NCBI GenBank assembly: GCA_026991575.1
Contig: JALXBF010000069.1
Location: 1-64,000, forward strand
Length of the DNA stretch: 64,000 nucleotides
Origin: Planctomycetota bacterium
GTDB lineage: Bacteria; Planctomycetota; Planctomycetia; JALXBF01
Direction: 5' to 3'
This document shows, one piece after another, positions 16,814 to 26,696 of this stretch; positions within the stretch are counted from its first letter, which is position 1, and every line of letters begins with the position of its first letter. Made by a program: the position numbers and the translations under genes. The notes under the pieces were generated by a model. It saw nothing but the letters and a program-made list of their open reading frames with translations, ran no database searches and had not been told where the DNA came from.

Positions 16814-19800
16814 ATGACGCTCCGCTTTGCCGAATTGACGGGCGATCGTAGTCCATTGCACGTCGACCGCCAGTACGCGCAGCGCGCGGCGTACGGACGA
16901 CCGGTCGTCCACGGCATGCGCGTCGTCCACGAGATGCTCGCCGTACTTGCGGCACACGTGTGCTCACGTCACCACCAAACCGCTCAGCAAAGCCGCCACG
17001 ACCTGCTACAGCCGACGACACCGCCAGGTGCCCCGACGCCCGGGAACAGTTCAGAGGACGCCGGCAAACGACATGTGTCCGCGCCTGGGCGTCCAGTGAT
17101 GACGGCAACCGGGGCAATCACCGTCGAATTCCGCAACCCCGTGTTCCCCGGCGACCGGCTACGCATCAGCTGGTCCCGGACCGGTTCGGCCACCGCTGCT
17201 GGAGGACCGTCCGCGCCGGCTACCGGCGCTACGGCCACACCCAACGTACACACCCATGGCAGGGAAGCGGTCCAGAACATGGGGCAGGCATCAGGTGCGT
17301 CGGAACTTCTCGACCAAAGCGACAACAACAGCTTGGGGCAAGCCAGTAACCGCACATGCCCCATCCACGACGACTTGTCCGCGTATACCTTACGTGGTGT
17401 CGCTGAGACAGAACGAGGTATCGCGGCGGTTGTCGAACTAAGTGTTCCTTACGATACCGAACTGGCCCGGAGGGCAGCCTCGGCGAGAGAAGCTCTCCGC
17501 CCCGTCTACGTGACGCTGGCTGAGCCAGCGGCTGATCCCCAGGGAGCAGAGCAATCGGCCACGTTTAACGACGGTGCGCCAAGCGTCCATCCTCCCGAAG
17601 AGGTCAACCGCCTTGACATCGACGACATCCTACTCGATGAGCCAGTCAGGGGCACCTACACGTATCCGGGCACCTCGGCCGCTGACTTAAGACCCGAATT
17701 GCTAACACTCCTGCGGCTCCTTGGACTGTGTAGCTACCTGGTTGGCATGAAGCTGCCGGGCCAACAAGCGCTCTTCGTCAAGGCTCAACTTGAATGGCAC
17801 GCGCTGCAGCACAACCCGCTAGAGGTTCCACTCCACTACGAACTTACGCCAACGCACGTTGATCGAAAGCTTAGACTGGTCGATTGCGCGCTCCTGGTGC
17901 GCACTGCCGACGGTGAGCAGGTAGCCACAGGAAGGCTGCGCAGCTACGTGCGATTCACGCCGGCGGTCCCGAACGTGGCAGCCGTTGTGGGGTATGCGCG
18001 TGATCTGTCCAACGCGCTGAGCGGCAAAGTTGCGCTTGTCTGCGGCGCAAGTCGGGGGCTCGGGGCTGAGATTACCGCGACCCTCGCGCTGGCCGGCGCC
18101 ACGGTGTACGGCACCTATCGATCGAGCAGCGAAGATGCGAAGTCTCTGGCCTCGGCTATCACCCAGCGCGGCGGAAGAGTAGAGCTGCTACAGGGCGACG
18201 TCGGTGATTCGCGGTGGCTCAACGACGTTGTCGAAGGAATCGTCCACAAACACGGGCGTCTGGATCTGCTCGTCCTCAACGCCTGTGGTCAACCGAAGAT
18301 CGGCGCCACCGGCGATGCGTTCCACGACTACCTGACGCGGAACCTCCAGCTCGTCTCCGTGCCGTTGGAGACCGCTTTGCCGGCCTTGCGGCATAGCCGC
18401 GGTGCGGTTTGTCTGGTCTCGTCCAGCTTTGTTGCGCAAGCACCGCGCGGCCTGGAAGCGTATGTGGCTCTAAAGAAGACTGCCGAAGAGCTCATCCGAG
18501 CCCAGGCTTCGGCTGCGCCAGAGGTCTTCTTCCAGATCGCCCGTCCTCCGAAGCTTCAGACCCGCTGGAACGATTCCCCCGCTGGCGTCGTCGGCGCGAT
18601 TCCTTCCTGGTGTGCGGCCGTCGCCATAGTGCAGGGGCTCGCAGCGCAGGCTGACCACCGCGAAGCACCGCGCGACAACGTCCTTGTGCTCGAGCAGTTC
18701 CCGTTGCTCGAGCCGCGGGACGAAGCGGGCTCACGTAGGACAGTATCCCTGGCGATTGCGGCCACGTTCACTGCCGAACCGCTTGGCGAAGAGCTCAAAC
18801 GCTGGGCCCGCCGATTGGCTTGGCAGTTGGACGCGCGTTTCGCTGGTTACAACCAGGTGGTCCAGGAGTTGATCAGCCCGGTTGGTCTGTTCGCCGCCAA
18901 TCGCGACGGTTTGAACGTCGCTCTGGTACGCGTCCGGGATTGGCTGCGGGAACTGTCCGAAGAGGTAGGCAGTGACGCGCAACGATTGCAGGCTCACCTG
19001 GACGACGTAGGCAACCAGATCGTCCAGGCACTGGAGCAGTACGCGGCGGCGGGACGAGCCCCGCTACTGCTTATCGTTGCCCCGTCTGACCTTCCAAAGG
19101 CCACCCCGGCTGACGAACCGATAGCCCGATGGGAGCGAGAACTGATCGCGTGCGCGGAGAAGCTCCGCGCGGTGCACGTCCTTGACGCCAGGCAGTGGCA
19201 CAGCGTATACGGACTGGACACCGCGGATGCAGCTGCCTACTACGACCGCAATCGAGACCGAATTGGACACATCCCGTTCACGCCGTCGTACTACGCGTTC
19301 CTGGCGACGCTGATTGTCCGGCGTGCTTATCGGCTGCTAACGCCTCCGCGCAAGACGATCGTCGTCGATTGCGACAACACGCTCTGGGACGGGGTCGTCG
19401 GAGAAGTTGGCCCGCAGGGTGTGCGATTCGACGAGCACCATCTTGCTCTGCAGCGCAAGCTCGCGCGCCTGGCGGAGTCAGGCGTACTCGTGTGCCTGTG
19501 TAGCAAGAACCAAGAAGACGACGTCTGGGCCGTGTTCGCTCAGCGTGCGAACGAGATGCCGTTACGTCGCGAGCACATCGTCGCGGCTGCCATTAACTGG
19601 ATGCCCAAGTCGCAGAACATCACCGAGCTCGCGCGTAGCCTGAACCTCGGACGCGACAGCTTTGCGTTCCTCGACGACAACCCGGTCGAGTGCGCAGAGG
19701 TGCGCGCAAACTGTCCGGATGTGCTCACGGTCCAATGGCCGCGCGAGCCCGAGCAGGCCCTGAAGCTGCTCAACCACTTCTGGGAGCTCGACCCGCTGGC

Positions 19801-22800
19801 GGCCACAGCGGAGGACCGCAAGCGGACGGAGATGTACCGGCAGGAATTCCAGCGCCAGCAACTGAAGGCGCAAGCGAAAGATTTCGCCGATTTCCTCCGG
19901 TCTCTCGAACTCAAACTGGACTTCCGCCCGTTGAACCGCGAGGATTTGCCGCGCGCCTCGCAACTGACACTACGCACCAACCAGTTCAACTTCACCACAA
20001 TCCGCCGTAGCGAGGCTGAACTCTGGGAGCTCGTCGCCGAGCATGGGTACCGGTGCTGGACAGTACGCGTATCGGACCGGTTCGGGGACTATGGAATCGT
20101 CGGCCTTGTCGTTACCAAGCCGATCAGCGACGCGAGCGACCAACGTGTGCTTGAAGTAGACACGTTCCTGCTGAGCTGTCGCGTGCTCGGTCGTGGCGTC
20201 GAACATAAGATCGTAGCGTTCCTAGCGGAGCAGGCGCTGGCGCTCGGGGCTGAGTACCTAAGATTCCACATTCGCTACACGAAGAAGAACGTCCCGGCGA
20301 GACGGTTCCTGCAGTCGATCGTACCAGCGGAGTGCCTCGAGACCGGCGACGACCACATGTCTTGCATCCTGGAGGCTCGCCGCTACGTTGACCTCAGCTA
20401 CGATCCAGAGCGGCACGCGTGCGAGTCAGAAACGGCCGACGCTCGCTCTGGGACCGACAACCGCGGAAGCGGGGAAGATGGCGGTGCCGAAGACGTCGTG
20501 ACCTGGACGCGTGAGCGTGAACGGCAGATTCTTCGGACCGCTTTCGAGTGGGCTGATCTCGGGAGGGCGAACAGCTCCGGGCAAACCGCCGTCGCCCAGC
20601 AACAACACGAGCCGGCCCCCGCGGGCGCTGCCACGACCGGCGAGGTCCGCCACGTTGTCCTTGATGCGTTTGCCCGGCAACTGGGGATGCCGGCCGAGCA
20701 GGTCGCGCGCGTTGATCGATTGGACCAGCTGGGGTGTGACTCGTTCAAGATCGTCGAGATCACCGTTGCTTTGCTTGAGCGATACCCGCAGCTGCCTGCC
20801 ACGCTGCTGTTCGAGCATCAGACGGTATCGGAGATAGTCCGGGCAATTGAGTCGCACTCTGCCGGCAGTAGTAGCCGCCAGCCGTCTGCTCCTCTGGCTG
20901 CGGCGCGACCGAGGGCTCGTACCGTCAGCGACATTGCCGTGGTCGGTCTGGCATTGCGTTGCGCCGGGGCGAATAGCACTGAGGAGCTCTGGCAGCTGCT
21001 TCGCAGGAAGGGGAGCGCCGTGCGGGAGGTGCCTACCGACCGGCGCCATTTCCTCGGGGTGCTGAGGGATTCGCGGAAGCACTGGGCCGGCCTGCTCGAT
21101 GATCCGGACCGGTTCGATGCCACGTTCTTTGGTATCGCGCCACGCGAAGCCGTCATGCTCGATCCCCAGTTGCGTCTGCTGCTGGAAGTCTCATGGGAAG
21201 CGCTGGAGCAGGCAGGATGGACCGACGGCACAGAGATCGCCAACACTGGCGTGTTCGTGGGGGTCATGTACGGAGACTACGTCTTCGCAGCTAACCAGTG
21301 GGCCGAATCGCAGGCGTACCCGTACCGCTGCTGGGAAGGGTTCAGCATTGCCAACCGCCTGTCCCAGATTCTGGGATTCCACGGCCCCAGTGTCGCGGTC
21401 GACACGGCCTGCTCCTCTTCGGGAACGGCGCTTTACATGGCGTGCCGTGCGCTGCGAGCCGGGGACTGCAAAGCCGCCGTCGTCGGCGGTGTGAACCTGA
21501 TCCTTGATCCCAACCGTTTCAGCCAGCTGGGACGCCTCGGTATCTTGTCCCCCGATGGTCGCTGCCGGCCGTTTGGAGAAGAGGCGAACGGAACGGTACT
21601 GGGCGAAGGAGCCGTCGCGCTTGTACTGATGCCGGTTGATGAGGCTGTTAAGCAGGGTTGCACCATACTGGGTGTGATCAAGGGGGTGGGCATCAGCCAC
21701 GGCACCGGCACAGTCGGTTTCACGGCTCCTAACCCGACAGCGCAGGCGATTGCGATTCGCGAAGCGATTAGAGCGGCGGGAATCGATCCGAGAACCATTT
21801 CGTTTGTCGAAACGCACGGCACCGGAACAGCATTGGGTGACCCGATTGAGACACGAGGACTGCAGCTGGCGTACGAGGATCGCTCACTGTGGTGCGACGA
21901 GGAGCTGGCCGACGCCGCGCCCCTGCGGCTCGGTGCGATCAAGCCGAACGTCGGCCACCTGGAGGCCGGTGCCGCGTTAATCGGTGTAGCCAAGGTTCTC
22001 TTGCAGTTTCAACACCAAGAGCTCGCTCCCACGATCACCTCGGAGCGGCCAAATCCTCAGGTTCCCTGGGACCGTACCCGATTTGTTGTTCAACGTGACC
22101 GCGCCCCGTGGGAGCGGCCTCGCCTGCGGTGCAAGGATGGAACGGTGCGAGAGTTCCCACGCCGGGCCGGAGTCAGCTCGTTCGGCGTTGGCGGTGCGAA
22201 CGTGCACGTTGTGCTGGAGGAACCGCCGAGTGTGGCTCTCGAACAGCCGACGCACGACGAGCCGGACCGGACGTGGCACGTCCTGGCTCTTTCGGCACGT
22301 AGCCCCGAGGCCCTTCGTGCCTATGCCGGCAAGGTTGCTGAGTTCCTCCGCCGTACGACCGACGACCAGATGGCCAACGTTTGTTACTCGTTGGCCGTCG
22401 GTCGAAGAGCGTTCGAGTACCGGCTCGCGCTGCCCTGTCGTTCGGCTGACGACGCACGTCGAACTCTGGCTGCCTTTGCAGAAAGTGGTGAGCTCCGAGC
22501 AGGCCACACAGGACGCACCGCCGGACAACGCCCGCGGGTGGCGTTCCTGTTCACCGGGCAGGGAGCCCAGTACGTCTCGATGGGCAAGGGACTGTACCGA
22601 TCGAACCCAGTGTTTCGGCGCGCACTGGACCGATACTTCGCGCTGGTCAACGAACACCTTGATCGTCCGCTACAGGAGGTTGTGTTCGGCGAGGATGACG
22701 AGCTTCTCAAGCAGACGCGATACACCCAGCCGGCGCTCTTCTGCGTGCAGCTTGCCCTGGCCGATCTGTGGCGAGGCTGGGGGGTTGTGCCTGACATCGT

Positions 22801-25800
22801 GTGCGGGCATAGTGTCGGTGAGATTGCCGCGATGGTGGTCGCCGGTGGTTTGAGCCCCGCGGACGGTGCCCGACTGGCTGCAATTCGAGGCCGTCTGATG
22901 GGTGAGCTTCCGGCAGGGGGGACAATGGCCGTGGTGGCGGCACCCGAAGCGGTCGTCCGTGGAGTGCTCGCATCAGGAACATGCATCGCCGCGGTAAACG
23001 GTCCACGGCAGACGGTTATCGCCGGACCGGTAGAAGCTGTCGACCAAACCGTGCGCCAGCTGGAAGCCTCCGGCCACAAAGTGACCAGGCTCCCGGTGTC
23101 GCACGCGTTTCACTCGTCGCTGATGAAACCGATCTTGGGACCGTTCCGCGAGGCGATTCGGGATATCCGATTCCATGCTCCAAAGCTGACCTTCGTCAGC
23201 ACTGTGACTGGGGCTGTCGCCTCAGAGGAACTTACCGATGCCCAGTACTGGGTGGACCAGATCCGGCGGCCTGTACGCTATGCGGATGCCGCGCGCACGA
23301 TCCTTGAGATGGCCGACGTCTGTTTGGAGATCGGTCCACATCCGGTCCTGGTCGGACTCGCACAGACACTGCCGGAAGCGTCCGGCAAGACCTTTGCTTC
23401 TAGCTTGAGGCGTCAGCGCGACGACGAGGCGGTCGTGGCCGACGCGGTTGCCGCCCTGTTCGCGGCAGGCATGCCCATCGACTGGCGCGGCTGGGACGAG
23501 GGGCGAGCACGGCAACGCGTGCAAGTGCCGAGCTATCCGTTCCAGCGAAAGCGGTACTGGATCGGTGCGGTCCCCACGGTCTCGTGCTCCGCGGCTGAGG
23601 AGAGCACCGAACAAACCATAGAACTGGAGACGTACCGACTCGATTGGATCCAAAAGCAACTTGATCCCGGACAGAATCCAGCACAGGTCCTGGTTGTTGG
23701 GACCGGGCAGGAAGCCACGAAGGCTCTCGCCGCCTTCGATTCGGCCGGGATTCCGTGTGCGCACGCGTCCTCGCTACGTGAGGCCGATGGCTCCGAAGCT
23801 GAGCGCTGCCTTGTGCTTGATTTCCGGGCATTGGATAGTGACCTTTCGCCCCAGAGTTTCCCGCAGTTCCTGGCCCGTCTGGCCACAGAACTGTGTGACC
23901 TGCAGCGCCGTTGGAAGGGCCGCAACCACAGTTACTGGCTGCTGACCAAGAATGCAGTCTGCGTCGGGTCGGAGCGTCTGGATCCATGTCACAGTGCCTT
24001 GTGGGGCTTCATGCGTTCAGCAATGCTTGAGTTGCACGACGTGGCCCTCGGCGTGGCGGACGTCTGCGCCGACGGCTGGACCGAGGTGGCAACCGCTCTT
24101 GCCTCGGCCGGTGACGAAGACCAGCTGGCGTTCCGCAATGGCGACGTGTACGCTGTCCGTCTGAGACGCTTTGAGCTGCCGGACAATGCGCAGCAGCCCG
24201 ACGTCGATCCGAACGCCATTTACCTTATTACCGGTGGTACCGGATGGCTGGGTGGTGCGATCGCAATTGAGCTGGCCAGGCTTGGGGCGCGGAAGATATG
24301 GCTCGTCAGCCGCCGCGGATTGGTCTCCGAAGGCGTTCTCGAAGAGCTACGGCGGCTCGGGGTCGCCAGCGAAGATGTGCGTGTCGTACGAGCTGACGTA
24401 GCATGTCCCGACGCGGTGCGTCGACTAGCCGATGAGATCCGTTCCGCTGGGGCCCGGCTCGGCGGCATTGTTCATGCGGCCGGCGTTGATCGGCCCACGT
24501 CGCTCAGCAGGCTCCAGGCGGACGATGTGGCGGCCGTCTGGGCGGGCAAGGCAACTGGTGCATGGCAGATTGCTGAGCTTGCGCGCGAGTTCCGGCCAGA
24601 CTTCGTTTGTTTCTTCTCCTCGCTGGCGGCGGCCGTGGGGGCTGCCCGTCGCTCCCACTATGCGGCAGCCAACGCCTTCCTGGACGGTCTCGCCTGTCAG
24701 CTGCACAGCGAAGGCATTCGGGCCACGTCGCTGGCATGGGGGCCGTGGGTTGGTGGTGGCATGGCTGACGCTGGGACGCTGAAGGAGTTTGCACGCATAG
24801 GTAACCTGGCGATTGGCCGGGACGAGGGAACTGGGCTGTTTAGCAAAGTGATCGCGCAGACGACCGTGCCCGCTCACATCGTGGCCGCACGCATTGACTG
24901 GGCACGCTTCGCGCCGGCCTACGAGCTGGTCAGAACTCGTCCGATCATCGAGCTCCTGCGGCCGGGCCCGGTTGCTTCCGGTCAGCGGACCGCGTTTGAC
25001 CGCAGCGCCGTCGAGCGAATCGTGCGCGAGGAATTCGCCCGCGCCCTCGGCTACAACAACGCCGACGCGATCCGTCGAGACGCGGAACTGCTCGCGCTCG
25101 GACTCGATTCGCTCCTCGCCGTGGACATCCTCACGCGGCTTCGCAAGCGATTGCCTCTGCCAGCGGGATTGTCGCTGTTCGACTATCGGACGCTGCACGA
25201 CGTGGTTGACGCGATTGCCGCGTACGCAGTGTGTACGGAAGCGGCGCCTGCGGGTGCGCCGCCTCAGTCCAATGCCGAAGTGCTCGACATCCTTCGCCGT
25301 GCCGCGGCCGAGACCCTTGGACTCGATGTCGAGGCGGTCGCGACGGACCGGCCGCTCAGTGCCCTTGGCATGGACTCGCTGATGGTTGCGGACTTCCTGA
25401 CCCGCGTGCGCAAAGCCACAGGCCGGTCCCTGTCGTCGTTTGCTCTTGACCGGGACACACTGAGTGAACTGGCGGAACAACTGTCCGCGGATGGTGAGAA
25501 GAGCCGCTCGACCGGCCGACCCGCAACACCATCGGGACGAGCCGTCCGGTACCGGCCGGAACTGGAGCCGGCCATCTACTCGTTCTGCCGGGAAGCATGG
25601 CCCGATCGGGCTCCTGAGCTGATCCCCGCGCGCTGGCGTTGGATGTTCGTGCAGTCGGCGCAGCGCCTGGGTATCGATCCCGCGGTGTGGCTTTATGTTG
25701 AAGATGGCCGGGTGCTGGGCCACAACGGAGCCATCCCCGTGCGTCTCCAGGTCGGTGACCGCGAGGTCACCACAGCCTGGTTTGTCGACACGATGGTCCT

Positions 25801-26659
25801 GGAGGAGGCTCGGGACAGAGCCGTCGGTAGCGCGGTCATGCTGGCATCGGTCGCGGACTGGCCGTTTAGCCTTTCGCTGGGTCAGACGCCGTACATGCGT
25901 GAGATTCTTCGTCGGCTGGGCTGGAAAGACGTTTGTCCGCTGAACACGTATGTGTACGTGCTTCGTCCGATGGCGTTGGGCAGAGCGAAGGTGACCACAC
26001 CGATCGTCGGAACACTGGCCGGAGCAGCGCTGGCGTTGAAACAGTGGTGGCACGGGCACCCGGTAGCGAACGGACATTCGCGGGCTTTTCGCGTTGAAGA
26101 GGTGGCCTCCTACGGTCCGGAACAGGACGAGTTGTGGCAGCGCGTCCGGGCGCACTTCCCGGTTGCTGTCGTCCGTGACCGATCGTTTATGCAGTGGAAG
26201 TACGTGGAGCAGCCGGGCCAGGAGTTCATCCGCTTGCACCTGTGGGACGGGGCTCGTTTAGCTGGGACGGCGGTCCTGCTTGTGCGGAGACCGGACCGCG
26301 TCTACCGATATCGCCGAGCGTTCTTGGTTGACTTGCTTGTCGATCCGGATGATGAGGTGGCCGTCGGTGCGCTGCTATCCGCAGTCATTGCGCGGGCTCG
26401 CCAGACCGGCTCGGCGCTCCTGACGTGTTACCTCACCTGTCCGCGGCTGGAAACCTGCCTTGTGCGTGCGGGATTCTGGCGCCGTGAGCCCCAGCGATAC
26501 CTGCTTGTGCGTCCGGACCGGGCAGAGGTTGACGTCCGTCTGCTCCTTGACGGCAGGCAGTGGCTGCTGACCATGGGCGATTCGGATATCGATCGGCCGT
26601 CGTGGACAGATGAAGAGCTGGATCCCTCCACGGCCCGGTCCACAGCGGTCGGCCTGTAG
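16814..26659 (+). CDS. PKS-like megaenzyme: MaoC-SDR-FkbH-ACP-KS-AT-KR-ACP-ACP-GNAT
   Basis: A 3281-residue multidomain enzyme, probably cytosolic. Domains by rough residue: hotdog/MaoC dehydratase 1-385 with FAELTGDRSPLHVD (Asp11, His16); SDR 398-620, GASRGLG and Tyr550-x3-Lys554; FkbH-like HAD 640-1190 with DCDNTLW at Asp852, the domain that in known pathways moves glycerate to an ACP; ACP1 near Ser1310; ketosynthase 1373-1820 with VDTACSSS (Cys1533), THGTGT and NVGHLEAGA; acyltransferase 1909-2220 with GHSVGE (Ser2000) and HAFH, which points to malonyl-CoA; ketoreductase about 2320-2690 with TGGTGWLGG and SHYAAAN, lacking an LDD motif; ACP2 Ser2766 and ACP3 Ser2855; C-terminal GNAT-like region about 2915-3281. 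No thioesterase. All core catalytic residues are present. The next gene starts 37 bp downstream. Product unknown; a hydroxylated acyl group for a glycan is inferred. Confidence 0.9.
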   Translation: MTLRFAELTGDRSPLHVDRQYAQRAAYGRPVVHGMRVVHEMLAVLAAHVCSRHHQTAQQSRHDLLQPTTPPGAPTPGNSSEDAGKRHVSAPGRPVMTATGAITVEFRNPVFPGDRLRISWSRTGSATAAGGPSAPATGATATPNVHTHGREAVQNMGQASGASELLDQSDNNSLGQASNRTCPIHDDLSAYTLRGVAETERGIAAVVELSVPYDTELARRAASAREALRPVYVTLAEPAADPQGAEQSATFNDGAPSVHPPEEVNRLDIDDILLDEPVRGTYTYPGTSAADLRPELLTLLRLLGLCSYLVGMKLPGQQALFVKAQLEWHALQHNPLEVPLHYELTPTHVDRKLRLVDCALLVRTADGEQVATGRLRSYVRFTPAVPNVAAVVGYARDLSNALSGKVALVCGASRGLGAEITATLALAGATVYGTYRSSSEDAKSLASAITQRGGRVELLQGDVGDSRWLNDVVEGIVHKHGRLDLLVLNACGQPKIGATGDAFHDYLTRNLQLVSVPLETALPALRHSRGAVCLVSSSFVAQAPRGLEAYVALKKTAEELIRAQASAAPEVFFQIARPPKLQTRWNDSPAGVVGAIPSWCAAVAIVQGLAAQADHREAPRDNVLVLEQFPLLEPRDEAGSRRTVSLAIAATFTAEPLGEELKRWARRLAWQLDARFAGYNQVVQELISPVGLFAANRDGLNVALVRVRDWLRELSEEVGSDAQRLQAHLDDVGNQIVQALEQYAAAGRAPLLLIVAPSDLPKATPADEPIARWERELIACAEKLRAVHVLDARQWHSVYGLDTADAAAYYDRNRDRIGHIPFTPSYYAFLATLIVRRAYRLLTPPRKTIVVDCDNTLWDGVVGEVGPQGVRFDEHHLALQRKLARLAESGVLVCLCSKNQEDDVWAVFAQRANEMPLRREHIVAAAINWMPKSQNITELARSLNLGRDSFAFLDDNPVECAEVRANCPDVLTVQWPREPEQALKLLNHFWELDPLAATAEDRKRTEMYRQEFQRQQLKAQAKDFADFLRSLELKLDFRPLNREDLPRASQLTLRTNQFNFTTIRRSEAELWELVAEHGYRCWTVRVSDRFGDYGIVGLVVTKPISDASDQRVLEVDTFLLSCRVLGRGVEHKIVAFLAEQALALGAEYLRFHIRYTKKNVPARRFLQSIVPAECLETGDDHMSCILEARRYVDLSYDPERHACESETADARSGTDNRGSGEDGGAEDVVTWTRERERQILRTAFEWADLGRANSSGQTAVAQQQHEPAPAGAATTGEVRHVVLDAFARQLGMPAEQVARVDRLDQLGCDSFKIVEITVALLERYPQLPATLLFEHQTVSEIVRAIESHSAGSSSRQPSAPLAAARPRARTVSDIAVVGLALRCAGANSTEELWQLLRRKGSAVREVPTDRRHFLGVLRDSRKHWAGLLDDPDRFDATFFGIAPREAVMLDPQLRLLLEVSWEALEQAGWTDGTEIANTGVFVGVMYGDYVFAANQWAESQAYPYRCWEGFSIANRLSQILGFHGPSVAVDTACSSSGTALYMACRALRAGDCKAAVVGGVNLILDPNRFSQLGRLGILSPDGRCRPFGEEANGTVLGEGAVALVLMPVDEAVKQGCTILGVIKGVGISHGTGTVGFTAPNPTAQAIAIREAIRAAGIDPRTISFVETHGTGTALGDPIETRGLQLAYEDRSLWCDEELADAAPLRLGAIKPNVGHLEAGAALIGVAKVLLQFQHQELAPTITSERPNPQVPWDRTRFVVQRDRAPWERPRLRCKDGTVREFPRRAGVSSFGVGGANVHVVLEEPPSVALEQPTHDEPDRTWHVLALSARSPEALRAYAGKVAEFLRRTTDDQMANVCYSLAVGRRAFEYRLALPCRSADDARRTLAAFAESGELRAGHTGRTAGQRPRVAFLFTGQGAQYVSMGKGLYRSNPVFRRALDRYFALVNEHLDRPLQEVVFGEDDELLKQTRYTQPALFCVQLALADLWRGWGVVPDIVCGHSVGEIAAMVVAGGLSPADGARLAAIRGRLMGELPAGGTMAVVAAPEAVVRGVLASGTCIAAVNGPRQTVIAGPVEAVDQTVRQLEASGHKVTRLPVSHAFHSSLMKPILGPFREAIRDIRFHAPKLTFVSTVTGAVASEELTDAQYWVDQIRRPVRYADAARTILEMADVCLEIGPHPVLVGLAQTLPEASGKTFASSLRRQRDDEAVVADAVAALFAAGMPIDWRGWDEGRARQRVQVPSYPFQRKRYWIGAVPTVSCSAAEESTEQTIELETYRLDWIQKQLDPGQNPAQVLVVGTGQEATKALAAFDSAGIPCAHASSLREADGSEAERCLVLDFRALDSDLSPQSFPQFLARLATELCDLQRRWKGRNHSYWLLTKNAVCVGSERLDPCHSALWGFMRSAMLELHDVALGVADVCADGWTEVATALASAGDEDQLAFRNGDVYAVRLRRFELPDNAQQPDVDPNAIYLITGGTGWLGGAIAIELARLGARKIWLVSRRGLVSEGVLEELRRLGVASEDVRVVRADVACPDAVRRLADEIRSAGARLGGIVHAAGVDRPTSLSRLQADDVAAVWAGKATGAWQIAELAREFRPDFVCFFSSLAAAVGAARRSHYAAANAFLDGLACQLHSEGIRATSLAWGPWVGGGMADAGTLKEFARIGNLAIGRDEGTGLFSKVIAQTTVPAHIVAARIDWARFAPAYELVRTRPIIELLRPGPVASGQRTAFDRSAVERIVREEFARALGYNNADAIRRDAELLALGLDSLLAVDILTRLRKRLPLPAGLSLFDYRTLHDVVDAIAAYAVCTEAAPAGAPPQSNAEVLDILRRAAAETLGLDVEAVATDRPLSALGMDSLMVADFLTRVRKATGRSLSSFALDRDTLSELAEQLSADGEKSRSTGRPATPSGRAVRYRPELEPAIYSFCREAWPDRAPELIPARWRWMFVQSAQRLGIDPAVWLYVEDGRVLGHNGAIPVRLQVGDREVTTAWFVDTMVLEEARDRAVGSAVMLASVADWPFSLSLGQTPYMREILRRLGWKDVCPLNTYVYVLRPMALGRAKVTTPIVGTLAGAALALKQWWHGHPVANGHSRAFRVEEVASYGPEQDELWQRVRAHFPVAVVRDRSFMQWKYVEQPGQEFIRLHLWDGARLAGTAVLLVRRPDRVYRYRRAFLVDLLVDPDDEVAVGALLSAVIARARQTGSALLTCYLTCPRLETCLVRAGFWRREPQRYLLVRPDRAEVDVRLLLDGRQWLLTMGDSDIDRPSWTDEELDPSTARSTAVGL

Positions 26660-26670
26660 TACCTAGGTAC
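26659..26670. repeat. 12-bp perfect palindrome between megaenzyme and amidotransferase
   Basis: GTACCTAGGTAC overlaps the last base of the megaenzyme stop codon and fills part of the 37 bp spacer. It has no T-run and is too short for a terminator. It could be a protein-binding site or chance. Confidence 0.35.
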
Positions 26671-26696
26671 GTAGAGGGACACCACACGTCACCACG

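Noticed and set aside
24425-26239. 604-codon minus-strand ORF opposite the megaenzyme
   Set aside because: An exact shadow of the ACP/GNAT coding region; the plus strand carries clear catalytic motifs.
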